Origin: Roseovarius sp.
Lineage (GTDB): Bacteria; Pseudomonadota; Alphaproteobacteria; Rhodobacterales; Rhodobacteraceae
Direction: 5' to 3'
NCBI GenBank assembly: GCA_021775255.1
Contig: JAJFIA010000002.1
Span: 49,475-113,474 of the forward strand
Length of the DNA: 64,000 nucleotides
The translations under genes were made by a program, and so were the position numbers. The notes under the pieces were generated by a model. The model did not search any database and was not told the DNA's origin. It saw only the letters and a list, made by a program, of their open reading frames with translations. This document shows, piece after piece, positions 35,666 to 44,348 of the stretch (positions within the stretch are counted from its first letter, which is position 1; each line of letters opens with the position of its first letter).

Positions 35666-36423
35666 GACTTGATCCGGTAGCCGGTTTTGAAGATCAGCCA
35701 GATGAGTGACAGGCACAATGCGGTGAAACCCAGAATGGCCAGCAGGCTGAGGCCGATGGCCACATCTGCGGTGCCAAAGAATGACCAGCGAAAGCCCGAG
35801 ATCAGATAGACCACCGGGTTGAACAGTGAGATGGATTGCCATGCGGGGGGCAGCATCGAGATGGAATAGAACGACCCGCCAAGAAACACCATCGGCGTAA
35901 TGATCAGAAGCGGGATCAGTTGCAATTGCTGAAAATCACGCGCCCAGATGCCGATGATAAAGCCAAACAGGCTGAACGACAGGCAGGTGAGGGTCAGGAA
36001 GGCGAGCATGGCAAGGGGATGCTGGATGTGGATTTCCACGAAAAACCGGGCGGTGATGAGGATGATCACACCGATGACAAATGATTTTGTGGCCGCGGCA
36101 CCCACATAGCCCAAAACGATCTCGAAGGCGTTGACCGGGGCCGAGAGCAGCTCGAATATCGTGCCAATGAATTTGGGGAAGTAAATCGCAAAGGAAGCGT
36201 TCGAGATGGATTGCGTCATCACCGACAGCATGATCAGCCCAGGCACGATGAAAGCGCCGTAAGCGACACCCTCAACCTGATCAATCCGGCTGCCGATGGC
36301 CGCGCCAAACACCACGAAATAAAGCGAGGTTGAAATCACCGGCGAGAGCAGGCTTTCCATCAGCGTGCGGAAAAACCTTTTCATTTCATAGATGTAGATG
36401 GCTTTGACGGCTTGAAAATTCAT
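35662..36423 (-). CDS. ABC-2 type transporter permease (YadH-like)
   Basis: This 253-residue protein has six membrane helices in the ABC-2 layout. The family motif near the middle is [18 protein letters not shown], and the late segment [24 protein letters not shown] matches YadH/NodJ-type permeases. It would work with the ATPase encoded immediately upstream (ATGA overlap) to export a hydrophobic or lipid-linked substrate that the sequence does not reveal. Its stop codon interlocks with that of the cyclase gene on the other strand (4-bp overlap). Confidence 0.9.
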   Translation of the reverse strand: MNFQAVKAIYIYEMKRFFRTLMESLLSPVISTSLYFVVFGAAIGSRIDQVEGVAYGAFIVPGLIMLSVMTQSISNASFAIYFPKFIGTIFELLSAPVNAFEIVLGYVGAAATKSFVIGVIILITARFFVEIHIQHPLAMLAFLTLTCLSFSLFGFIIGIWARDFQQLQLIPLLIITPMVFLGGSFYSISMLPPAWQSISLFNPVVYLISGFRWSFFGTADVAIGLSLLAILGFTALCLSLIWLIFKTGYRIKS

Positions 36424-37346
36424 CCTGTGCCCTCCGCGACAAGGCTTACGAATATTTCTTCCAGGCTGCTTTGGGTGGTCTGGATATCGCGCAGGCCAAG
36501 CCCCTCTTGCGCCAGCGCCTGAAGCAATCGGGTGATGCCGGTGCCGTTGCCGCTGGTGTCATAATGATAGCTCAGGCTGGTGCCGTCGGGGGACAGCTCC
36601 AGATCATAACCCACAAGCGTTGTCGGCACCGCGCTGACTGGTGCTTGCAGATCAATCCGCAGGGTTTTGCGGCCCATCCGCGCCATCAATGCGTTCTTTT
36701 CCTCGACCAGAAGCAGCTCGCCCTTGTTGATGATGCCCACCCGGTCGGCGATGGCCTCGGCCTCTTCGATGTAATGGGTTGTCAGGATGATCGTCACGCC
36801 ATCCGCCTTGAGGCCGCGCACGATCTGCCACATGTCGCGGCGCAGTTCCACATCGACCCCGGCGGTGGGCTCATCCAGAAACAAGACCCGCGGCTCGTGG
36901 CAAAGCGCCTTGGCGATCAGAACCCGGCGTTTCATGCCGCCTGAAAGCGCATTGATCCGGCTGTGGCGTTTATCCCACAGCGAAAGCTGCCGCAGGATCC
37001 GCTCAATCAGCGCGTCATCGCGGGCTTTGCCAAACAGGCCGCGCGAAAACCGCACCGTGTTGATCACCCGCTCGAACGGCTCAAGCGCCACTTCCTGCGG
37101 CACCAGCCCGATCAGACAGCGCGCCTTGCGGTATTGCGTTGCAATATCATACCCACCGACCTGCGCCGTCCCGGATGTGGGGCTGGAAATGCCGCAAAGT
37201 GCTGAGATCAATGTGGTTTTACCCGCGCCATTGGGGCCGAGCAGGGCCAGAATCTCGCCCTTCTCTATGCGTAATGACACGGATTTCAAGGCTTCAAGCC
37301 CGCCGTCATAGATCTTGGACAGGCCGTTCACTTCTACAACTGACAT
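36420..37346 (-). CDS. ABC transporter ATP-binding protein (YadG-like)
   Basis: This 308-residue ATPase has Walker [11 protein letters not shown], the Q-loop in [11 protein letters not shown], the signature LSGGMKRR, Walker [13 protein letters not shown] and the switch His in [10 protein letters not shown]. The last 80 residues are the C-terminal extension common to YadG and DrrA types. It pairs with the permease whose start overlaps its stop. It starts a two-gene operon; a 118-bp gap to the CoxG-like gene upstream contains no clear ORF. Confidence 0.92.
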   Translation of the reverse strand: MSVVEVNGLSKIYDGGLEALKSVSLRIEKGEILALLGPNGAGKTTLISALCGISSPTSGTAQVGGYDIATQYRKARCLIGLVPQEVALEPFERVINTVRFSRGLFGKARDDALIERILRQLSLWDKRHSRINALSGGMKRRVLIAKALCHEPRVLFLDEPTAGVDVELRRDMWQIVRGLKADGVTIILTTHYIEEAEAIADRVGIINKGELLLVEEKNALMARMGRKTLRIDLQAPVSAVPTTLVGYDLELSPDGTSLSYHYDTSGNGTGITRLLQALAQEGLGLRDIQTTQSSLEEIFVSLVAEGTG

Positions 37347-37464
37347 GGGGCGGCGGGTTTCCTTTGTGCAACAGGCGACAAGACATAGGCTCAGGTCACA
37401 AAAAATGAAACTGCCAATCTGGCAGAACCCACTCTGTATTTGCGCACATTATTTGCACAGATTG

Positions 37465-37968
37465 TCAACTGATCAGCCGCTTGAGCCAGCCTTTCTTTTT
37501 AACTTCGGCCTCGTCATCATCCTCACCCGGCCCTTCCAGAACCTGCTCGAGCCGGGCAAAAAACTGATCCGCCATTTTCTTGGCAAAGCCATCGACGATA
37601 CGGCTGCCAAGGCGCGCCAGTTTGCCGCCCACCCGCGCCTCGACCTCATAGATCAGGCGGGTGCCGGTTTCACTATCCTCAAGCCTGAGTTTGGCCCCAC
37701 CCTTGGCAAAGCCCGCAACGCCCCCCTTGCCCTCACCCGTCAGTGTCAGGCTTTCATGCTCGACCCGGTCCGAGAACGTGACGATGCCATTGAAGGTGGC
37801 CTTCACCGGGCCGACCTTCTGCACCACCACGGCCTCGAACCCATCCTCGGGCGTGCCGCTCACCTCCTGCGCGCCGGGCACACATTCCCTGAGCATCTCG
37901 GGGCTTAGAAGTGCTGCCCAGACGGTGGCGCGCGGGGCCTTGATATTGCGTTCTCCGTTCATGTTCAT
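37465..37968 (-). CDS. CoxG-like SRPBCC family protein
   Basis: This 167-residue protein matches the CO dehydrogenase subunit G (CoxG) branch of the START/SRPBCC fold: MNGERNIKAPRATVWAALLSPEMLRECVPGAQ, then VGPVKATFNGIVTF, and GGKLARLGSRIVDGFAKKMADQFF's C-helix. CoxG anchors maturing molybdenum CO dehydrogenase to the membrane in some bacteria, but many relatives occur without Cox genes, as here. A basic C-terminal tail (KKKGWLKRLIS) may touch the membrane. ATG 37968 has AGGAGA nine bases upstream. Confidence 0.85.
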   Translation of the reverse strand: MNMNGERNIKAPRATVWAALLSPEMLRECVPGAQEVSGTPEDGFEAVVVQKVGPVKATFNGIVTFSDRVEHESLTLTGEGKGGVAGFAKGGAKLRLEDSETGTRLIYEVEARVGGKLARLGSRIVDGFAKKMADQFFARLEQVLEGPGEDDDEAEVKKKGWLKRLIS

Positions 37969-38103
37969 CGGGTCAGATCTCCTGCATTTCGATTGCCCCA
38001 TCCTAACCCGGCAAAACCGCTGCGCCAAGGGTTGATAAATGTCGCAAACGGACATGACCGCGCCCATAGCGGGTGTTACGGGCATGAGGGAAGGACAGGT
38101 TTC

Positions 38104-39090
38104 ATGACAGCTTCAGCCAAGCTGGGCACCCCCGCTGCGGGGATCGGATTTATTTTGATCGGGATGTTTGCCATCTCGATTAATGATATGCTTATCAAGA
38201 TGTTATCGGGTGGTTACCCGCTACATCAGATGGTGTTTACCCGCTCATTCATTGGCATCGTATTCAGCCTGATGCTGGTGCAGCTTGAGGGCGGATGGAG
38301 CATTTTGCGCACCAGAACGCCGGGCCTGCATCTGCTGCGCGGCTTTATGATCGTGATTGCCAATCTCACGTTTTTCGCGGCTCTTGCGGTTCTGCCACTG
38401 GCCGAGGCAACGGCGGTTTTCTTTGTGGCACCTTTGATGATCACCTTGCTGAGCATTCCGGTTTTGGGCGAAAAGATCGGGCCGATGCGGATCAGCGCCG
38501 TGGTGTTGGGATTTATCGGCGTGGTGATCATGACGCGGCCCTGGCAATCGGGGGATGCGCGCGAGGCCTCGTTACTGATTTATCTCATGCCGGTGGCGGC
38601 AGCCTTTACCTATGCGGTCAATCAGGTGCTGACCCGCAAACTGGGGGCCACAACCAAGGCCTCGGCACTGGCGGTTTATGTACAGGTAATGATGATCAGC
38701 GTCAGCCTTGGTTTCTGGGCTGTCGCCGGGGATGGGCGGTTTGTGGATGCCCACAGCAATGAAAGCGTTGTGTTCCTGCTCAGGGCCTGGGTCATGCCAA
38801 AGGGGGTGGATCTTTATCTTTTTATCGGGCTGGGGCTGAATTCGGCGATTGTGGGTTATACGCTGGCGCAGGCCTATCGCCTCACGGATGCCGCCACGGT
38901 GGCCCCGTTTGAATATGTTGGCCTGCCGCTGGCAATCTTCTGGGGCTGGGCGATCTGGGGGGAATGGCCATCGGGCATGACCCTCGCGGGTATTGGCCTG
39001 ATCCTTGGGGCGGGGCTGTTCGTGTTCCTGCGGGAACGGCAAAAACAGCGGCCCCTGTTGGGGCGCAAGCGGGTGCACCGGCGTTATTAA
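38104..39090 (+). CDS. DMT superfamily transporter (EamA)
   Basis: This 328-residue protein has ten predicted membrane helices made from two EamA repeats. Motifs include FTRSFIGIVFSLMLVQLEGG, LAEATAVFFVAPLMITLLSIPVLGE and, in the second repeat, AYRLTDAATVAPFEYVGLPLAIFWGW. The family exports amino acids, nucleosides or other metabolites; the substrate is open. ATG 38104 has AGGAC just upstream; the longer frame from 37993 is unsupported. It is divergent from the CoxG-like gene. Confidence 0.9.
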   Translation: MTASAKLGTPAAGIGFILIGMFAISINDMLIKMLSGGYPLHQMVFTRSFIGIVFSLMLVQLEGGWSILRTRTPGLHLLRGFMIVIANLTFFAALAVLPLAEATAVFFVAPLMITLLSIPVLGEKIGPMRISAVVLGFIGVVIMTRPWQSGDAREASLLIYLMPVAAAFTYAVNQVLTRKLGATTKASALAVYVQVMMISVSLGFWAVAGDGRFVDAHSNESVVFLLRAWVMPKGVDLYLFIGLGLNSAIVGYTLAQAYRLTDAATVAPFEYVGLPLAIFWGWAIWGEWPSGMTLAGIGLILGAGLFVFLRERQKQRPLLGRKRVHRRY

Positions 39091-39135
39091 AGCGTTTCAC
39101 CTTAACCCTGCCCCCGGTTTAAGGCGAAACGCTTT
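39089..39135 (+). terminator. Inverted repeat at the end of the DMT gene
   Basis: AAAGCGTTTCACCTTAA (39089-39105) pairs with TTAAGGCGAAACGCTTT (39119-39135) at 16 of 17 positions around a C-rich 13-base loop. It begins in the stop codon region of the transporter gene and ends before the convergent CydX-like gene. About 100 bp of empty sequence follows. Confidence 0.55.
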
Positions 39136-39237
39136 GGGACAGATGTGATCAGGCACAGGCATTTGCAGCATTTCCGGGCGCTGCGGGTTCGGCGGTTTTT
39201 CTGGCGGTGATGTCATCCGGGCTGCCCTGACGGATTT

Positions 39238-39330
39238 TCAGGTCAGCACCATCCTGATAAGCAGGGCAATCCCACCGATCACCGTGATCCCCATCAGGTA
39301 CAGCCCAATGAACCAAAGCCATTGGCGCAT
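39238..39330 (-). CDS. CydX-like small subunit of cytochrome bd oxidase (DUF2474 type)
   Basis: This 30-residue gene starts at an ATG that overlaps the cydB stop (TGATG). It encodes a Trp-rich start (RQWLWFIGLYLMG) and one membrane helix continuing to the C-terminus (IALLIRM). Size, position after cydB and the N-terminal W-x-W/F pattern match the DUF2474/CydX small subunits that stabilise the haem site of bd oxidases. No other function fits as well. Confidence 0.85.
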   Translation of the reverse strand: MRQWLWFIGLYLMGITVIGGIALLIRMVLT

Positions 39331-40334
39331 CAGTGATACCCGTCATCCGGCCGGACCTTGCCGCGAAATATCCAATAGGAATAGGCGGTATAAGCCAGGA
39401 TCATCGGCAGCAGAACAACAGCCCCCAACAACAGAAATTGCAACGAGCCATCCGGGGCGGCAGCGGCATAAATTGTCAGGGAATGCGGAACAAGATAAGG
39501 ATAAAAGCTAACCCCGAGCCCGACATAAGACAGCACGAAAATGGCGACTGTGGCCAGGAAGGGCCGCAGGTGATCCTGATTGCGCAAGCCCTGCCATAGC
39601 TGCCAGGCAGCATAGGCCAGCAACAGCGGTACAATCGCGCTCCAGATACCTGATGGCCATCCGAACCAGCGCGCCATGTATCGCGTCTCAAGAAACGGGG
39701 TGGCAAGGCTGACGGCCCCGATCAGGGCAAGCAATGCCATGCTCAGAGGGGCCGCGAGTTTTTGGGCACGCTCAAGTGACGCGCCCTCGGTCTTGAGGAT
39801 CAGCCAGGTTGCCCCCAGCACCGCATATCCCACCACCAGCGCCAGCGCCGTCAGGGCCGAGAACGGCGTTAACCAATCCCAGTTGCCGCCGCCATAGGCG
39901 CGCCCCTCAACCGTGATCCCCTGCACCAGCGCGCCAAGCGCCATGCCCTGGGAGATGGCTGCAACCAGCGAGCCGCCCCAGAAACCGAATTCCCAAAATC
40001 CCTGCATCCGCTTTGTCCGGTGCACGAATTCAAAGGCAACTCCGCGAAAGATCAGGCCAAGCAGCATGGCGATGATCAGAGGATAAAGCGCGGGCATGAC
40101 AATCGCATAGGCCAGCGGGAACACGGCAAAAAGCCCGCCACCCCCCAACACCAGCCACGTTTCATTGCCATCCCATACCGGGGCAATGGTGTTCATCGCC
40201 AGATGACGGTCTTCCCGGTTCCTCAGAAATGGAAACAGGATACCGATGCCCAGATCGAAACCATCAAGCAAGACATAAGCCAGCACGGCAAAGGCAATCA
40301 GCCCGGCCCAGATAAAAGGAAGATCAATGATCAT
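39330..40334 (-). CDS. cydB: Cytochrome bd ubiquinol oxidase subunit II
   Basis: This 334-residue membrane protein has about eight helices and begins DLPFIWAGLIAFAVLAYVLLDGFDLGIGIL, the hallmark of CydB/CioB. APVWDGNETWLVLGGG is the other strong family motif. It pairs with CydA and carries no haem itself. ATG 40334 overlaps the last 11 bp of cydA. With the short form of subunit I, it belongs to the cyanide-insensitive (Cio) type. It likely serves low oxygen or nitrosative conditions. Confidence 0.95.
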   Translation of the reverse strand: MIIDLPFIWAGLIAFAVLAYVLLDGFDLGIGILFPFLRNREDRHLAMNTIAPVWDGNETWLVLGGGGLFAVFPLAYAIVMPALYPLIIAMLLGLIFRGVAFEFVHRTKRMQGFWEFGFWGGSLVAAISQGMALGALVQGITVEGRAYGGGNWDWLTPFSALTALALVVGYAVLGATWLILKTEGASLERAQKLAAPLSMALLALIGAVSLATPFLETRYMARWFGWPSGIWSAIVPLLLAYAAWQLWQGLRNQDHLRPFLATVAIFVLSYVGLGVSFYPYLVPHSLTIYAAAAPDGSLQFLLLGAVVLLPMILAYTAYSYWIFRGKVRPDDGYH

Positions 40335-41757
40335 GGTCTGTCTCCATGTTGCGGGTGGTGTTGCGCGGCGCAAGTGCCTGCACCGGGGTGATCCCCGCAG
40401 CGCGCGCCGGGCCGATATCACCGATTTCTATCTGGTCTTTGGGTCGCTTGCCCATCAGGCGCAGCACATAAAATGTGCCGAACCCGAAAACAAGGAAGTA
40501 AACCCCGATGAAAGCCAGCAGCGAAGCGCCAACGGCATCTGCCTGCAACGGGGCAACACTGTCAGAAGTTTTCAAAAGGCCGTATACGGTATATGGCTGC
40601 CGTCCGACCTCGGTTGTGATCCAGCCGCAGAGCACCGCCAGAAACCCCGCAGGACCCATGAGAACGGCGGCCCGGTGTAACCATCTGGCATGATAAAGCC
40701 GCCCTCTCCAGCGTGCCCATGCCGACCACAGGCCGATACCGAGCATTGCAAAACCGATGGCAACCATGATGCGGAATGTCCAGAAGATCAGCGCCGATTT
40801 CGGGCGTTCGTCCTTTGGAAAATCATCCAGCCCCCTGAGGGGCTTATCAAGGCTATGTGTCAGGATCAAAGACCCAAGAAGCGGGATTTCAAGCTTGTAG
40901 CGCGTGACACCCGCCGCATCGTCAGGCAGGCCAAACAGAATGAGCGGCGCATGACCCTTGGGAAAGCTTTCATAATGGCCCTCCATCGCGGCAATCTTGG
41001 CAGGCTGATATTCAAGCGTGTTAAGGCCATGGGCATCGCCTGCGACTATCTGGATCGGTGTCACGATCAGCGCCATCCACATCGCCATCGAAAACATGAT
41101 TGCGGCCCCGCGGCTATCGGGGCTGCGCAACAGGTGCCAGGCCCCAACCGCACCGACAACAAACGCGGTTGTCAGGTAAGCCGCCAGCACCATATGCACC
41201 AACCTGTAGGGGAAGGAGGGATTGAATATGATGGCCCACCAGTCTTCGGCCAAAAACTGCCCGTTTTCACCGATGGAATATCCCTGGGGCGTCTGCATCC
41301 AACTGTTGGCACTGAGGATCCAGAAGGCTGACATCAGCGTGCCGACCATGACAATCGCCGTGGCCGCCATATGCAGCTTTTCACCGGCCTTTTCACGCCC
41401 AAACAGCATGATCCCAAGAAAACCGGCCTCCAGGAAAAACGCCGACAACACTTCATACCCCAGCAAAGGGCCAATGACCGGGCCTGCCTTGTCAGAAAAA
41501 ACCGACCAGTTTGTGCCGAATTGGTAGGACATGACAATGCCCGAGACGACCCCCATGCCAAAGACCACGGCAAAGATGGTTTTCCAATAATCAAACAGCT
41601 TCAGATAGGCCTCATCGCGTGTCCATAGCCAAAGACCGTTCAACACGGTCAGGAAACTTGCCAGCCCGATGGTGAAGGCCGGAAAAATGATATGTGCGGA
41701 AACGGTGAATGCAAATTGCAGCCGCGCCAGATCAATGGCGGATATGTCTTTTAACAT
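40324..41757 (-). CDS. cydA: Cytochrome bd ubiquinol oxidase subunit I (CioA-type)
   Basis: This 477-residue quinol oxidase subunit reduces O2 to water without pumping protons. His22 in the first helix (SAHIIFP) is a haem b595 ligand; the quinol-site motif TTEVGRQPYTVYGLL near residue 390 and the region QPAKIAAMEGHYES (about 250) are strongly conserved. The Q-loop is short, as in cyanide-insensitive oxidases. ATG 41757 has AGAGG six bases upstream; the frame open to 41892 is unsupported. It heads the cydA-cydB-small-subunit operon and is divergent from a CoA-transferase gene. No clear FNR box is visible in the 188-bp gap. Confidence 0.95.
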   Translation of the reverse strand: MLKDISAIDLARLQFAFTVSAHIIFPAFTIGLASFLTVLNGLWLWTRDEAYLKLFDYWKTIFAVVFGMGVVSGIVMSYQFGTNWSVFSDKAGPVIGPLLGYEVLSAFFLEAGFLGIMLFGREKAGEKLHMAATAIVMVGTLMSAFWILSANSWMQTPQGYSIGENGQFLAEDWWAIIFNPSFPYRLVHMVLAAYLTTAFVVGAVGAWHLLRSPDSRGAAIMFSMAMWMALIVTPIQIVAGDAHGLNTLEYQPAKIAAMEGHYESFPKGHAPLILFGLPDDAAGVTRYKLEIPLLGSLILTHSLDKPLRGLDDFPKDERPKSALIFWTFRIMVAIGFAMLGIGLWSAWARWRGRLYHARWLHRAAVLMGPAGFLAVLCGWITTEVGRQPYTVYGLLKTSDSVAPLQADAVGASLLAFIGVYFLVFGFGTFYVLRLMGKRPKDQIEIGDIGPARAAGITPVQALAPRNTTRNMETDHDH

Positions 41758-41945
41758 CGCAAACCTCTTTTTGCTCAACCCAACGTAATGCCGATAATGC
41801 CTGCATACAATCTCAATGGCACCGGGTGACAGATGGCCGCAGGGGGGGGTGAGCTGTGAATGGAAAGCAATTATCGCTTGTGATTCCGCCACTGGTCAGC
41901 ACCGCCCGGCGCGCATAGACTTGCGATAACAGGGAGGGACGCAAG

Positions 41946-43037
41946 ATGCTGAAGGGCATTCGGGTGATCGAGATCGAGGGGCTGGGGCCGGGGCCGTTTG
42001 CGGCGATGATGCTGGCCGATCTGGGGGCCGAAGTGATCTGCATTCACCGCCCCGGCCCGGCGCCGGATATCACCGGCGATCCCAGCCTGCTGGACCGGGG
42101 CAAGAAATCCATCATGCTTGATCTCAAGGACGCCGGTGATCTGGCGGTTGCGCGGGCTTTGATCAGCACCGGGGACGCCCTGATCGAGGGCTTTCGCCCC
42201 GGCGTGATGGAGCGGCTCGGGCTGGGGCCTGATATATGCCACGCCGACAATCCAAAGCTGATCTATGGCCGCATGACCGGCTGGGGGCAGAACGGCCCGC
42301 GCGCCCTCACGGCGGGGCATGATTACAATTATATCGCCACCTCGGGCGCGCTTTGGTATGCGTCCCTACCGGGCAGCCCGCCGATCACCCCGGCCACGTT
42401 GATGGGCGATATTGGCGGCGGCGCGCTTTATCTGGTGGCGGGGATATTGGCCGGGCTGTTGCGTGCCGGGCGCAGCGGCAAGGGTGCGGTGGTGGATGCG
42501 GCGATTGTTGATGGCTCGGCCCATATGATGGCGCTGCTGATGGCGATGGGGCCGGGCGGGAACCTCAGTGAGACCCGTGGCCAAAGCCTGCTTGACGGGC
42601 CGCACTGGTCGCGCAGCTATGCCTGCGCCGACGGGCGGTTTATCAGCGTGCAATGCCTTGAGCCCAAATTTTATGCCATTTTTCTGGAGATTCTGGATCT
42701 GGCCGGGGATGCGGGCTTTGCCGATCAGTTTGACAAGGCGCAATGGCCTGCCCAAACCGCCCGGCTGGCGGCGATATTTGCGCAAAACCCCGCAAATCAC
42801 TGGGCCGGGATGTTTGCAGGGTCTGATGCCTGCGTCGCCGCGGTATTATCACCACAAGAGGCCGCAGATGAGCCGCATATGCGCGCGCGGGGCATCTGGC
42901 AGGAAGCGCATGGCCAATACCAGCCCGCCATCGCGCCGCGCTTTGACAACCAGACCAGACACATCCCCGCCCCGCCAGAGCGCGGGCAGGACAGCAGCGC
43001 CATCATGGATGATCTGAAACAACGCGGATTGATCTGA
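41946..43037 (+). CDS. CaiB/BaiF family CoA-transferase (alpha-methylacyl-CoA racemase-like)
   Basis: This 363-residue protein is a class III CoA-transferase relative. It starts MLKGIRVIEIEGLGPGPFAAMMLADLGAEVI, with the Asp169-type catalytic residue in LMGDIGGGALYLV. The HDYNYIATSG motif (about 121-130) carries the His and Asp used by alpha-methylacyl-CoA racemase, so racemisation of branched acyl-CoA is plausible rather than CoA transfer. The gene stands alone and its 3' end is 100 bp before the LacI gene. Confidence 0.88.
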   Translation: MLKGIRVIEIEGLGPGPFAAMMLADLGAEVICIHRPGPAPDITGDPSLLDRGKKSIMLDLKDAGDLAVARALISTGDALIEGFRPGVMERLGLGPDICHADNPKLIYGRMTGWGQNGPRALTAGHDYNYIATSGALWYASLPGSPPITPATLMGDIGGGALYLVAGILAGLLRAGRSGKGAVVDAAIVDGSAHMMALLMAMGPGGNLSETRGQSLLDGPHWSRSYACADGRFISVQCLEPKFYAIFLEILDLAGDAGFADQFDKAQWPAQTARLAAIFAQNPANHWAGMFAGSDACVAAVLSPQEAADEPHMRARGIWQEAHGQYQPAIAPRFDNQTRHIPAPPERGQDSSAIMDDLKQRGLI

Positions 43038-43058
43038 GATTGCCCGGCTTCAAGCATT

Positions 43059-43074
43059 TGATTGACGTACCTCA
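43059..43074. promoter_or_regulatory. Putative LacI-family operator upstream of the regulator gene
   Basis: TGATTGACGTACCTCA matches, in reverse, 13 of 16 positions of the palindrome TGAGGTACGTGCCTCA at 44231-44246. It covers the predicted -35 box of the regulator gene, so the regulator may repress itself. Confidence 0.6.
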
Positions 43075-43091
43075 TACTGATTATCTAGACT
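43062..43091 (+). promoter_or_regulatory. Predicted promoter of the LacI-family gene
   Basis: TTGACG (43062-43067) and TAGACT (43086-43091) with an 18-bp spacer. The -35 box lies within the putative operator. Confidence 0.45.
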
Positions 43092-43139
43092 GCAGGACTA
43101 AACAGAGACAATGGGATGTCTTGCAGGTCGGAGATTGTG

Positions 43140-44186
43140 ATGGGCAGGCCAACGACAAAAGACCTGGCCAAAGCGGCGGGTGTGAGCCTTGCCACCATTG
43201 ACAGGGTGCTGAACGCGCGTTCCGGCGTGCGGCAGGCCACGGTTGAGCGTGTGCATGCCGCCATCAAGCAGTTGAATTATGTGCGCGATATTTCGGCGGC
43301 AAATCTGGCACGGAGCAAGGATTACAAGCTGGTGTTTTTGCTGCCCTCGCATGACGATGAATTCATTGATACCATCCTGGCCGCGATATCCGAGGCCAAC
43401 ACCGCACTTCTGCATGAGCGCACGCAAATCTCGGTCATCCGGGCGCCCGCCAATGATCCGCACCGTATCGCGGAAGAAATTGACGGGCTGTCAACGGATG
43501 ATGTGGACGGCATTGCCATCATGGCCCCGGAAACCCCGCCGGTGCGTGATGCGATCTCAAATCTTGAGGCGCGCGGCATTGCCGTTGTGGCCTTTGTTTC
43601 CAGCCAGCCGAATGCAGAAAGTGCTGATTTTGTTGGGATAAACAACGAGGCCGCCGGGCGCACCGTGGGGCAGCTCATGGCGCGCTTTACCGGCGAGCGC
43701 CGGGGGGCGGTTCTGGTTGTGACCGATACGATGCAGGCCCGCGACAGTCAGGAACGCAGGCTTGGATTTGATGCGATCATGGCCAAATATGCCCCGCGAT
43801 TGCGGGTTCTTGCCTCGATGGAAACTTACGGCGATCCGGCCCGGACCGCGCAGATTATCAATGCCGGCTTCCAGGCCAACCCTGATATCGCAGGGATTTA
43901 TCTGATGAATCACGACCTGAGCGAAACCATGAAGGCGGTGGACGCGCAAGGCGCGCCGCCGGAATGCGTGATCATTGGTCACGAACTTACCCCCGAAGCC
44001 CGCGCCCGGCTGAGGGGGGGCAGTTTGGACGCGGTCATCACCCAGGATGTCGGCCATCTGGTGCGCAGCTCGATTCGGGTGCTGAAGGCCAAAATGGCCA
44101 GTCTGGGCACCGTGGCCTCGCAAGAACGCATCCGCATTGAAATCACCATGCGCGAGAATATGCCCGAGAACGGCGCGCCTGTATAA
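43140..44186 (+). CDS. LacI family transcriptional regulator
   Basis: This 348-residue regulator has an N-terminal LacI helix-turn-helix (TTKDLAKAAGVSLATIDRVLNARSGVR, with the hinge helix DISAANLARSK) and a periplasmic-binding-protein-like ligand domain of the ribose/rhizopine type. It probably senses the substrate of the ABC transporter encoded next, or dihydroxyacetone or a related sugar. ATG 43140 has GGAG six bases upstream, which removes eight codons from the open frame. Two similar palindromes flank it, one over its own promoter and one upstream of the transporter operon. Confidence 0.92.
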   Translation: MGRPTTKDLAKAAGVSLATIDRVLNARSGVRQATVERVHAAIKQLNYVRDISAANLARSKDYKLVFLLPSHDDEFIDTILAAISEANTALLHERTQISVIRAPANDPHRIAEEIDGLSTDDVDGIAIMAPETPPVRDAISNLEARGIAVVAFVSSQPNAESADFVGINNEAAGRTVGQLMARFTGERRGAVLVVTDTMQARDSQERRLGFDAIMAKYAPRLRVLASMETYGDPARTAQIINAGFQANPDIAGIYLMNHDLSETMKAVDAQGAPPECVIIGHELTPEARARLRGGSLDAVITQDVGHLVRSSIRVLKAKMASLGTVASQERIRIEITMRENMPENGAPV

Positions 44187-44230
44187 CGCTATCCTATTGT
44201 AATGTAAAAGTATTTTATTCTTATATTTTC

Positions 44231-44246
44231 TGAGGTACGTGCCTCA
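44231..44246. promoter_or_regulatory. Putative LacI-family operator upstream of the transporter operon
   Basis: TGAGGTACGTGCCTCA is palindromic at 14 of 16 positions, with the central CG pair usual for LacI operators. It lies 8 bp upstream of a predicted -35 box. Confidence 0.65.
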
Positions 44247-44254
44247 TAAAATGA

Positions 44255-44284
44255 TTGACTTGGAGCGCCCCCATCCCCTACGCT
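44255..44284 (+). promoter_or_regulatory. Predicted promoter of the sugar ABC/Dha-kinase operon
   Basis: TTGACT (44255-44260) and TACGCT (44279-44284) are 18 bp apart, 64 bp before the binding-protein ATG. Confidence 0.4.
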
Positions 44285-44348
44285 TAGGCATTGTGAAATT
44301 CTGCGTGGAATCGGCGGCAAGCCGGGATAAAAGATCTGGGAGGATCCA

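Noticed and set aside
37465..37968. CoxG as part of a CO dehydrogenase cluster
   Set aside because: No coxL, coxM or coxS gene is near; the family has many members outside Cox clusters.
39149..39346. 65-codon minus-strand frame near cydB
   Set aside because: It overlaps the 30-residue CydX-like gene in a different frame; the latter has the cydB stop overlap and a helix.
41758..41945. FNR/ANR box upstream of cydA
   Set aside because: No TTGAT-N4-ATCAA match is present in the 188-bp gap; regulation by another factor remains possible.
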